Assembly: GCA_958428675.1 (NCBI GenBank)
Contig: CAUAGV010000025.1
Coordinates: 1 to 14,515 of the forward strand
Direction of reading: 5' to 3'
DNA from: an uncultured Collinsella sp.
Lineage (GTDB): Bacteria > Actinomycetota > Coriobacteriia > Coriobacteriales > Coriobacteriaceae
Length of the DNA: 14,515 bases
Shown: one piece after another, positions 1 to 5,849 of the stretch
Layout: every line of letters starts with the position of its first letter
Position numbering within the stretch: the stretch's first letter is position 1
Position numbers and translations under genes: made by a program
The notes under the pieces: generated by a model
The model's database searches: none
What the model saw: only the letters and a program-made list of their open reading frames with translations
What the model was told of the DNA's origin: nothing

Positions 1-888
1 GGTACCGAAGATGATGTTGGCCTCGGGGTCGACGGCGTTGGCGACAACGTCGGCGGCGTCGCTGATCTCCTGGATGCCCAGGTCCTTGGAACCGGCGATG
101 GAGAGCAGCACGCGTGTGGCACCATCGATGGAGCTCTCGAGCAGCGGGCTGGAGATGGCCTGCTGGGCTGCGTCGACGGCACGGGTATCCCCAGAAGAGG
201 TACCGATACCCATCATGGCGGTACCGGCCTGCTTCATGATGGTCTTAACATCGGCGAAGTCCAGGTTGATGATACCGGGGACGGTGATGAGGTCGGTGAT
301 GCCCTGGGTGCCCTGGGAAAGGACGCCATCAGCAATCGCGAAGGCCTCGAGCATGGTGGTCTTCTTCTCGGCGATGTCGAGCAGCTTATCGTTAGGGATG
401 ACAATCATGGTGTCGACGCAATCGGAGAGGGTCTTAATGCCCTCCTCGGCGCTCTTCTTGCGCTTGCGGCCCTCGAAGGTGAAGGGCTTGGTCACGACGG
501 CGACGGTCAGTGCACCGACCTCGTTCATCGCGATATCGGCAACGATGGGAGCAGCGCCGGTACCGGTGCCACCGCCCTCGCCGCAGGTGATGAACACCAT
601 GTCGGCACCAGCAAGCGCCTCGGCAATGTCGTCGCGGGACTCATCGGCAGCCTTGCGGCCAACCTCGGGGTTGGCGCCGGCGCCCAGGCCGCGGGTAAGG
701 TCGGTGCCGATGTGCACCTTGATATCGGCATCAGAGATCGCGAGTGCCTGAGCATCGGTGTTGATGGCAACAAACTCGACGCCGCGGATGCCCTCTTCGA
801 TCATTCGATTGACCGCGTTGGTACCGCCGCCGCCGACGCCGACCACCTTAATGACGGCAAGGTAGTTGTTGATCTCTGTCTCGTGCAT
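1..888 (-). CDS. ftsZ: Cell division protein FtsZ (3' end cut off by the window)
   Basis: This is the tubulin-like GTPase that polymerises into the cytoplasmic Z ring and recruits the divisome. The ATG at 888-886 is followed by 296 uninterrupted codons that run off the window edge, so no stop is visible. Translated by eye, residues 16-23 carry the VGVGGGGT nucleotide-binding loop. The tubulin signature GGGTGTG is at 105-111 within [12 protein letters not shown], and [10 protein letters not shown] is at 134-143. The T7 synergy loop NLDFADVK, which completes the GTPase site of the next subunit, is at 208-215. The fragment ends at ANIIFGT, inside the C-terminal tubulin subdomain, so the rest of that domain, the linker and the C-terminal peptide are missing. 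GGAGG at 899-895, six bases upstream, fixes the start. A 199-base region with promoter-like elements precedes the gene, so it is probably transcribed partly on its own. Identity is certain. Confidence 0.97.
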   Translation of the reverse strand, partial: MHETEINNYLAVIKVVGVGGGGTNAVNRMIEEGIRGVEFVAINTDAQALAISDADIKVHIGTDLTRGLGAGANPEVGRKAADESRDDIAEALAGADMVFITCGEGGGTGTGAAPIVADIAMNEVGALTVAVVTKPFTFEGRKRKKSAEEGIKTLSDCVDTMIVIPNDKLLDIAEKKTTMLEAFAIADGVLSQGTQGITDLITVPGIINLDFADVKTIMKQAGTAMMGIGTSSGDTRAVDAAQQAISSPLLESSIDGATRVLLSIAGSKDLGIQEISDAADVVANAVDPEANIIFGT

Positions 889-904
889 GTCGGTCCTCCG
901 AACA

Positions 905-950
905 AAGGTTATAGCCATAGCATGGGTCGACCCCTGCGCACATTAACCTT
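905..950 (-). repeat. 7-bp inverted repeat enclosing the palindrome, with an alternative pairing partner
   Basis: AAGGTTA at 905-911 and TAACCTT at 944-950 are perfect inverted repeats 32 bases apart, centred at 927.5, almost exactly on the 920-937 palindrome (centre 928.5). In the ftsZ leader RNA they could close a long stem with the smaller hairpin inside. On the transcript the 950-944 arm can instead pair with the immediately upstream AACC (956-953) to make a small AACC-UGAA-GGUU hairpin. The two structures are therefore mutually exclusive. Whether either forms in the cell is not shown by the sequence. Confidence 0.3.
920..937. repeat. 18-bp imperfect palindrome in the ftsZ leader
   Basis: The plus-strand sequence GCATGGGTCGACCCCTGC is palindromic at 8 of 9 base pairs. 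Its perfect core is GGGTCGACCC at 924-933; the single mismatch is the T923/C934 pair. As DNA it has the form of a dimeric repressor site just downstream of candidate promoter P2. As RNA it would form a short hairpin with a UCGA loop, about 30 bases upstream of the ftsZ start codon. I do not recognise it as the site of a known regulator. Confidence 0.4.
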
Positions 951-970
951 CAGGTTGAAAGTAAATGCAA
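942..970 (-). promoter_or_regulatory. Candidate second promoter P2 for ftsZ
   Basis: On the minus strand TTGCAT (970-965; 3 of 6 match to TTGACA) and GTTAAT (947-942; 4 of 6 match to TATAAT) are separated by exactly 17 bases. Start would fall near 935, at the edge of the 920-937 palindrome, giving a leader of about 47 bases. The imperfect palindrome AACCTTCAGGTT (946-957, plus strand) overlaps the spacer and the -10 box. It is weaker than P1 and may be chance in AT-rich DNA. Confidence 0.25.
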
Positions 971-981
971 AGGTAAACCGT

Positions 982-1010
982 ATTATGTTTGCACATTATG
1001 AACGTATCAG
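982..1010 (-). promoter_or_regulatory. Candidate sigma-70-type promoter P1 for ftsZ
   Basis: On the minus strand a CTGATA hexamer (1010-1005; 4 of 6 match to TTGACA) is followed by a 17-base spacer and CATAAT (987-982; 5 of 6 match to TATAAT). Spacing is ideal and the surroundings are AT-rich, unlike the coding sequence. Transcription would start near 975 and give a leader of roughly 87 bases before the ftsZ ATG. An overlapping TTGACT (1014-1009) matches the -35 consensus well but lies 21 bases from the same -10, which is too far. This is the best promoter candidate I found in the window, but it rests on consensus matching only. Confidence 0.45.
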
Positions 1011-1087
1011 TCAAATAATTGACCGTGAAAACCAAACAAACCAGATAAACGGCGTGGTATGGCCCCTCAACAAAGTAACAACCAGCG

Positions 1088-2344
1088 CTACGAGGTCGGA
1101 GCATTCCTAAATGTGTAGTTGCCCGGAGAGCGCACATTGATATACGTTACGCCCTCTACCTGCGAAAGCAACTTGGTGACTACGCGTTCTTTCTTGGCGA
1201 TATCGTTCGAATCGCCCAGCGACACCTCAATGCCGTTATTGAGGTGTGCCGAGATGGCTTCGACCGAAGGCGTGGAAATATCCTTGACTTGTCCCAAGAA
1301 CTCGCTCGAAAAACCACGCACATAATCCAGGCCGGCCTTAACGGCTTTGGAGTTCACCGCCTGGCCGGAAACCGGAGCGACATCCGCCGAGACATCAGTC
1401 AACAGCACCGCGCCATAATGCTTAGCGAGCGCCAGCGCGGCATCGATTCCGGTCAAGGTATTTGAGCCCTGCCCTGTCGTGATGACGTTGCCCTGGTCGT
1501 CCACTTCGACCGACGTCGACAGTGGGGCGATCCAGGTGTCATCATCCCCGATGGCCCAGGCAAGGTCATCGGAGCTGATATAGGCAATTGCGATGACCTT
1601 GCGCTCCATAGGCGTAATGATGAGCGTATGCGGGAACTGACGCTGGACATCCACGCCCGAGACCCACGGGTTCTGCTTGAGATCCTCGGTAATCTGGTCG
1701 GGATCGACGTTAAAAAGCGACGTTCCCTCGGGCAAATCGATCAGCTGGATAGCATCGTGCTTCGTCACATGCTCGCTGCCTTGAATCTGAATATCAGTGG
1801 CGGTAAACAATCCAGAGTTAATCACCACGATGGCAACGACGACGAGCACGGCCAAGACGGCCAGAACGCCGCCCACGATTTTGCCTTTGCCTGTAACGAC
1901 AGAAGCGGCGTCTGATGTTTTATTTACCATCGCCCCAAGTGAAGACAACGGGTTGACGCTTTTTTTACCCGAAGGCTTCTTGACGGTAACCGGGACCGAT
2001 GTCAGCGAGCGCGGTTTCGATGCGCCCAGCGTGCGACCTGGACGCGGCGCTTTAGTTCCCGTCGAGGGCTTAGGAGTTGCCATGGGACGGGCAGGTTTGG
2101 CGCCCATAACAGGCTTTGACGTCACCGAGGGACGCGAGGACTTTTTTGCGGCCGGACGATTACCGAGCTGCGAGCCGACGACCGGACGACTGGTCTGTCG
2201 AGCATGCCCGACAGACTTAGAATGCGCGACGGTATTGCGTTGAGGTTTGGCAGGCGCGCCGGAACGCCCTCCGGCGCGGCGGAAGGTGGGTTTCGATGCT
2301 CTAGAAGCCGAGGAATTTAACTTCCGGTCTGAGCTCGATGCCAT
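1088..2344 (-). CDS. ftsQ: Cell division protein FtsQ (DivIB-type), POTRA domain
   Basis: FtsQ/DivIB is a bitopic divisome protein that works with FtsL and FtsB/DivIC to control septal wall synthesis by FtsW and FtsI. The product is 418 residues. Residues 1-150 form a long low-complexity cytoplasmic tail rich in Lys, Arg, Ser, Pro and Thr. A single hydrophobic segment lies at about 156-176 (VGGVLAVLAVLVVVAIVV core). A POTRA domain at about 182-250 opens TATDIQIQGSEHVT and contains NPWVSGVDVQRQFPHTL. The FtsQ/DivIB beta domain follows to about 405. The ATG at 2344 lies inside murB and is the only reasonable start: GAGGGAGG sits three bases upstream and the next in-frame Met is residue 80. The N-terminal tail is far longer than the roughly 20-25 residues in E. 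coli FtsQ. The family assignment is secure; partners are inferred. Confidence 0.93.
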   Translation of the reverse strand: MASSSDRKLNSSASRASKPTFRRAGGRSGAPAKPQRNTVAHSKSVGHARQTSRPVVGSQLGNRPAAKKSSRPSVTSKPVMGAKPARPMATPKPSTGTKAPRPGRTLGASKPRSLTSVPVTVKKPSGKKSVNPLSSLGAMVNKTSDAASVVTGKGKIVGGVLAVLAVLVVVAIVVINSGLFTATDIQIQGSEHVTKHDAIQLIDLPEGTSLFNVDPDQITEDLKQNPWVSGVDVQRQFPHTLIITPMERKVIAIAYISSDDLAWAIGDDDTWIAPLSTSVEVDDQGNVITTGQGSNTLTGIDAALALAKHYGAVLLTDVSADVAPVSGQAVNSKAVKAGLDYVRGFSSEFLGQVKDISTPSVEAISAHLNNGIEVSLGDSNDIAKKERVVTKLLSQVEGVTYINVRSPGNYTFRNAPTS

Positions 2345-3212
2345 ACGCCTCCCTCACCTTTCCGTGCACATGTCTGATAACCGCGGCAACGTCATCGGCC
2401 GAGGCAGTTCCGTTATTAACGATAAAATTAGCGTGAACGGGCGAAACTTCCGCGCCGCCAATTGAAAAACCCTTTAATCCACAATCCTCGATAAGCTTGC
2501 CCACACTCGCATCGGGCGGATTGCGAAAGACCGACCCGCAGGATGCGCGACCCATGGGCTGCGTACGCTTGCGCCTCGTCAGGTACCGCTCCATGCGCTC
2601 GCGAATGTCGGCCTTGGGCGCCGGTTTAAGCTTGAGCACGCACTCGAGGATGATCTCATTGCGGGGAAGGCTACATTCGCGGTAGCCCCAAGTGATCTCG
2701 GACCCCGCATAATGCTTGATACCGGATGCCGGGTCAAACGTTACGACATCCTCAACTAGCGAGCCAATCCACTCGGTCCGTGTGCCGGCATTCATAGATA
2801 TCGCACCGCCGACCGAACCAGGGATGCCAACGGCAAACTCAAGGCCCGAGAGGCTACGCGACAGGGCATCGTTGACCAGGCGCGCAAACATCACGCCCGC
2901 ACCGACCGTCAGCGTACAACCGTCATCGGCAACAACCGTGCGCTGAAACTCACGTCCGAGCGAAATGACGGCACCGCGATAACCGCCATCGGCAACCAGC
3001 AGATTGGAGCCCTTGCCGATGATGACCCACGGCACCTGCTCGCGATCGAGCACCGCCACGGCGCGGCGGAGGGCATGATAGCTATGGCACGTCACAAAGA
3101 GGTCGGCCTTGCCGCCGATACGATAGCTCGTATGACGCGCAAGGCGCTCGTCCTCGATCACATCCGTGTCGATCATGCCCGAGAGCGCCATGACGGCGTT
3201 AAACAGACCCAT
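2301..3212 (-). CDS. murB: UDP-N-acetylenolpyruvoylglucosamine reductase MurB
   Basis: MurB is the FAD enzyme that uses NADPH to reduce UDP-GlcNAc-enolpyruvate to UDP-MurNAc, the second committed cytoplasmic step of peptidoglycan synthesis. The product is 303 residues, typical for the family. Flavin-binding motifs are visible: TSYRIGGKAD (28-37), GKGSNLLVAD (66-75) and AVGIPGSVGGAISMNAGT (127-144). The proton-donating serine is S227 in SCGSVFRNP, and the closing ELRPEVKFLG at 293-302 carries the expected acidic residue (E297). The absence of the tyrosine-loop insertion of the E. coli enzyme suggests the shorter type II form. The ATG at 3212 is five bases after the murC stop and lacks a good Shine-Dalgarno sequence, so translational coupling to murC is likely. 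ATGs at codons 8 and 13 have no better site. Its 3' end overlaps ftsQ by 44 bases. Confidence 0.96.
   Translation of the reverse strand: MGLFNAVMALSGMIDTDVIEDERLARHTSYRIGGKADLFVTCHSYHALRRAVAVLDREQVPWVIIGKGSNLLVADGGYRGAVISLGREFQRTVVADDGCTLTVGAGVMFARLVNDALSRSLSGLEFAVGIPGSVGGAISMNAGTRTEWIGSLVEDVVTFDPASGIKHYAGSEITWGYRECSLPRNEIILECVLKLKPAPKADIRERMERYLTRRKRTQPMGRASCGSVFRNPPDASVGKLIEDCGLKGFSIGGAEVSPVHANFIVNNGTASADDVAAVIRHVHGKVREAYGIELRPEVKFLGF
2348..2355 (-). promoter_or_regulatory. ftsQ ribosome-binding site inside murB
   Basis: The minus strand reads GAGGGAGG, then CGT, then the ftsQ ATG. GGAGG is three bases and the overlapping AGGG six bases from the start codon. The site lies within codons near the end of murB and supports the 44-base overlap of the two genes rather than a shorter ftsQ. 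Confidence 0.75.
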
Positions 3213-3217
3213 TAGAC

Positions 3218-4636
3218 TTAAGCGTCTTTCTTGGCAGTCAGATACTCGATAAACTCGGGACCGACGGTCGTAACGTCACCGGCACCCATTGTGAGCAGCA
3301 GGTCGCCCTCGCCCACCATCTGCTCGAGCTCCTGATTGAGCTCAAGACGGCTGGAGCAGTACACGACCTCCTTGCCAGGATGCTTGGCGCGCACGGTATC
3401 GGCGAGCATCTTAGAGGTGACACCCGGAATGGGCATCTCGCCAGCCGAGAACACATCAATCAGCAGCAGTTTATCGGCATTGGCAAATGCATCGGCAAAG
3501 TCGTCGCACAGGGCCTGCAGGCGCGAATAGCGATGCGGCTGGAACACGACGTCGACGTGCTTGTAGCCCAGCGACGAAGCGGCAGCAAGCGTCGCCTTGA
3601 TCTCGGTGGGGTGATGGCCGTAATCATCGACCACGGTGATGCCATCGATATCGCCCACGTGGGTAAAGCGACGGCGGACGCCCTCAAAGCTCGAGAGCGC
3701 CTTGGCGGCGGCGTCGATGTCAAGGCCCAGGACATGGGCGACGGTGAGCACCGCCGTGGCGTTGAGCATGTTGTGGCGACCGGGATTGCTCTTGATCTCC
3801 ACAGCGTGCTCAGTGCCGTCCTCAAAGCGAACGATAAAGTCGCTCTGGATGCCCTTGACATCCGGGTGCATGCAGACGATGTCGTTGCTCTCGGCAAAGC
3901 CGTAGGAAAGCACGTGACGGCCCGTCGACTTGGCGAGCTCGACCAGATGCGGGTCCTCACCGCAGACGATGACGGTGCCGTCCTCGCCCACCAGGCTCAT
4001 GAATTTGGCGAAAGTTGCCTCGATCTCCTCGATACCCGAGTAGTGATCGAGGTGGTCGGCCTCGACGTTGGTCACAATGACCACGTTGGGGTTCAGGAAC
4101 AGGAAGGAGCTGTCGGACTCGTCGGCCTCGGCGACAAAGTAGTCGCCCGAGCCGTTCTTGCCGTTCGTGTCATAGCCCTCGACGATGCCACCGATCAGGA
4201 AGCTCGGATCCAGACCCATGCGGTCGAGCATGGTGGCGCACATCGAAGACGTGGTGGTCTTGCCATGCGTGCCGGCAACAGCGACGGTGGTGTAGCCGTG
4301 GCCCAAAGCAGAGAGCATCTTGGCACGGGGCCACACGGGAATACCAAGCTCGCGAGCGCGCACGAGTTCAGGGTTGGACTCCGGAATAGCGGTGGAGACA
4401 ACAACCACGTCGGGCTTGACCTCGTCGATCGTGGCGGCCTCATGGCCCACATGCACCTTCACACCAGCGCGGGTAAGCTGGCGGATATAACGTGACGTCT
4501 TAAGGTCGGAGCCGGTAACGGCATAACCGCGCTCGTGCAGAACGAGGGCGATGCCGCTCATGCCGGCGCCGCCGATACCGATAAAGTGGGCGCTCTTAAA
4601 CTCGGGCGCGGAGGTTGCAGTCTGGGAATCAGCCAT
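3218..4636 (-). CDS. murC: UDP-N-acetylmuramate--L-alanine ligase MurC
   Basis: MurC is the ATP-dependent ligase that adds L-Ala to UDP-MurNAc, the first amino acid of the stem peptide. With the chosen start the product is 472 residues. The N-terminal nucleotide fold begins HFIGIGGAGMSGIA (about 17-30). The ATP P-loop GTHGKTTT is at 122-129, followed by AEADESDSSFL (about 170-180), NVEADHLDHY (about 190-199) and RHNMLNATA (about 287-295). The C-terminal ligase domain has VVDDYGHHPTEIKATL (about 335-350) and FQPHRYSR (about 365-372). A GTG at 4663 would add nine residues, but AAGGAG at 4653-4648 lies inside that extension, 11 bases upstream of the ATG at 4636. I therefore prefer the ATG. It is separated from murG by 97 bases and followed by murB after five. 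Confidence 0.95.
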   Translation of the reverse strand: MADSQTATSAPEFKSAHFIGIGGAGMSGIALVLHERGYAVTGSDLKTSRYIRQLTRAGVKVHVGHEAATIDEVKPDVVVVSTAIPESNPELVRARELGIPVWPRAKMLSALGHGYTTVAVAGTHGKTTTSSMCATMLDRMGLDPSFLIGGIVEGYDTNGKNGSGDYFVAEADESDSSFLFLNPNVVIVTNVEADHLDHYSGIEEIEATFAKFMSLVGEDGTVIVCGEDPHLVELAKSTGRHVLSYGFAESNDIVCMHPDVKGIQSDFIVRFEDGTEHAVEIKSNPGRHNMLNATAVLTVAHVLGLDIDAAAKALSSFEGVRRRFTHVGDIDGITVVDDYGHHPTEIKATLAAASSLGYKHVDVVFQPHRYSRLQALCDDFADAFANADKLLLIDVFSAGEMPIPGVTSKMLADTVRAKHPGKEVVYCSSRLELNQELEQMVGEGDLLLTMGAGDVTTVGPEFIEYLTAKKDA

Positions 4637-4733
4637 GTGCTCGTGTACTCCTTGCGTAAACACTGCCTGTAACCCGTTAACTGTACCGCACCTACCGCAT
4701 CAGCGCGAGGGCGACCGACGATATCCCGTCTAA
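4637..4733 (-). other. murG-murC intergenic gap
   Basis: This 97-base stretch is one of three sizeable breaks inside the upstream operon. It holds the murC ribosome-binding site and the 7-mer TACCGCA twice in direct orientation, at 4684-4690 and 4693-4699. A third copy lies just inside the murG 3' end at 4749-4755. I found no convincing -10/-35 pair and no hairpin followed by a U-run, so neither a promoter nor a terminator can be called. Confidence 0.4.
4648..4653 (-). promoter_or_regulatory. murC ribosome-binding site
   Basis: AAGGAG on the minus strand lies 11 bases upstream of the ATG at 4636. It falls inside the possible nine-codon extension from the GTG at 4663, which itself has no good Shine-Dalgarno sequence. 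This favours the shorter MurC. The spacing is on the long side, so the call is good rather than certain. Confidence 0.55.
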
Positions 4734-5849
4734 CTAACGCAAACCCTCTACCGCATCCGCCAGAAGAGCGGCGGCCCTATCCTGAGCCAGACCACGCGCC
4801 GCCTGACGCATGGCGTCGCGCGCCGCCGCGTCATCGACCAGGTGCAGCAGTTCATCGGCAAAGGCAGAACCGTCGATATCGGCATCGGCGCAGAGCACGC
4901 CGGCCCCGGCGTCGACCAGATAACGGGCATTGGTGGTTTGGTGGTCGGCCGTCGCATGCGGATACGGCACGAGCACCGAAGGTACGGCGAGCGCAGCGAT
5001 CTCGGCCACGCTCGATGCGCCCGAACGCGAGAGCACCAAATCGGCAGCAGCCAGCATATCGCCCATGTTGTCGATGTAAGACTGGACGCGGTAACGCTTC
5101 GCCTCCTCGGGCGTCAGCGCCAAAGCGCGCTCGGTCTCCTCAAAGCCGTCGGCACCCGTCGAATGCAACACATAGAGGTTCTTGCGCGAAAGCAGCTCGT
5201 TTTTGAGCGAAACCACGCGCTCGTTGAGGTGCTGGGCGCCAAGTGAACCGCCAAAGACGAGCAGCAGCGTAGCGTCCTCGGGAACGCCAAGTGCCTTGCG
5301 GCCGCGAGCGCGATCGCCCTCGATCACCGAGCGACGTACGGGGTTGCCGGTCATGAGCACGTGGTCAGGGTCACCTTCGCGCTCAAAGACCGAACGCGCT
5401 GCCGGCACCGAGATGCACACGCGGGCGGCGTGGGAGTTCATCATCTTGTTGGCCAGGCCCGGAACAGAGTTCTGCTCATGCAGCAGATACGGAACGCCCG
5501 CGCCCTTGCACCACCCCAGCAGCGGAACCTCGACATAGGCACCAAAACCAATGGCGGCATCGGGCTTGCCGACCTTTGAGAAATGACTGGCGAGCGCACG
5601 CTTGGCTTTGTTGACACGCCACAGCGAGGTCAGCGCCGTCCAAGGACGGGAGCGGTCGAAGCCCGTGACCGTAATGGGCACAAAACCAAACCCAGCCTCG
5701 GGGACCAGACGACCCTCGAGCTTGCGCGACTGGCCCACGAACACAACGTGGTGGCCACGGTCACGCAGCTCTTCGGCCAAGGCGAGCGCGGGGTTGATGT
5801 GCCCTGCCGTGCCGCCGGCTGCAATAGCAACGGTCATTTTATCGGTCAT
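4734..5849 (-). CDS. murG: UDP-GlcNAc--lipid I N-acetylglucosaminyltransferase MurG
   Basis: MurG is the membrane-associated GT-B glycosyltransferase that adds GlcNAc to lipid I to make lipid II on the cytoplasmic face. From the ATG at 5849 the product is 371 residues, the family norm. The N-terminal glycine-rich loop AAGGTAGHINP (10-20) includes the conserved His (H17). The acceptor-side signature GFGAYVEVP is at 101-109 and HEQNSVPGLAN at 124-134. The C-terminal UDP-GlcNAc site is shown by FGGSLGAQHLN (199-209), SRSGASSVAEIAAL (274-287; the Glu at 283 should contact the nucleotide) and PYPHATADHQTTNA (295-308). A GTG at 5867 would add six residues, but AAGGGA five bases before the ATG selects 5849. 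The ATG lies inside the ftsW 3' end: the shared sequence ATGACCGATAA gives an 11-base overlap. Confidence 0.96.
   Translation of the reverse strand: MTDKMTVAIAAGGTAGHINPALALAEELRDRGHHVVFVGQSRKLEGRLVPEAGFGFVPITVTGFDRSRPWTALTSLWRVNKAKRALASHFSKVGKPDAAIGFGAYVEVPLLGWCKGAGVPYLLHEQNSVPGLANKMMNSHAARVCISVPAARSVFEREGDPDHVLMTGNPVRRSVIEGDRARGRKALGVPEDATLLLVFGGSLGAQHLNERVVSLKNELLSRKNLYVLHSTGADGFEETERALALTPEEAKRYRVQSYIDNMGDMLAAADLVLSRSGASSVAEIAALAVPSVLVPYPHATADHQTTNARYLVDAGAGVLCADADIDGSAFADELLHLVDDAAARDAMRQAARGLAQDRAAALLADAVEGLR

Larger units (their letters stand above)
889..1087 (-). promoter_or_regulatory. ftsQ-ftsZ intergenic region / ftsZ leader
   Basis: This is the longest non-coding stretch in the window, 199 bases, and it is clearly AT-richer than the flanking genes, especially between about 940 and 1030. 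In many bacteria ftsA occupies this position. I see no credible open frame or ftsA remnant here. The region holds two promoter-like sequences, an 18-bp imperfect palindrome, a pair of 7-bp inverted repeats and the ftsZ ribosome-binding site, each listed separately. The 8-mer GCACATTA occurs twice, at 938-945 and 991-998. No GC-rich hairpin followed by a U-run is present after ftsQ, so read-through from the upstream operon is likely. The regulatory role is inferred from position and composition. Confidence 0.6.

Noticed and set aside
11..751. A 246-codon plus-strand frame opposite ftsZ.
   Set aside because: The minus-strand frame encodes an unmistakable FtsZ with its GTPase motifs and a good ribosome-binding site. 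The plus frame is a Ser/Ala/Met-rich shadow.
1..888. Repeated GGTACC hexamers in ftsZ, including at the first base of the window, as a cloning junction or repeat family.
   Set aside because: Each copy is explained by coding sequence, several by favoured Gly-Thr codons (GGT ACC) in conserved motifs such as GTGTG and IFGT. The reading frame stays intact to the edge.
3380..4495. A 371-codon plus-strand frame opposite murC.
   Set aside because: It has the same codon-register relationship to murC, and its product is a repetitive His/Asp/Val/Gly-rich translation with no recognisable domain. It is a shadow of murC.
4637..4663. A nine-codon N-terminal extension of MurC from the GTG at 4663.
   Set aside because: No good ribosome-binding site precedes the GTG, and AAGGAG lies inside the extension at a usable distance from the ATG at 4636. 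The extension cannot be fully excluded.
4684..4755. Three copies of TACCGCA around the murG-murC gap as a possible protein-binding repeat.
   Set aside because: The copies are only 7 bases, irregularly spaced and one is inside murG coding sequence. In GC-rich DNA this is close to chance, so it is recorded only as a note in the gap entry.
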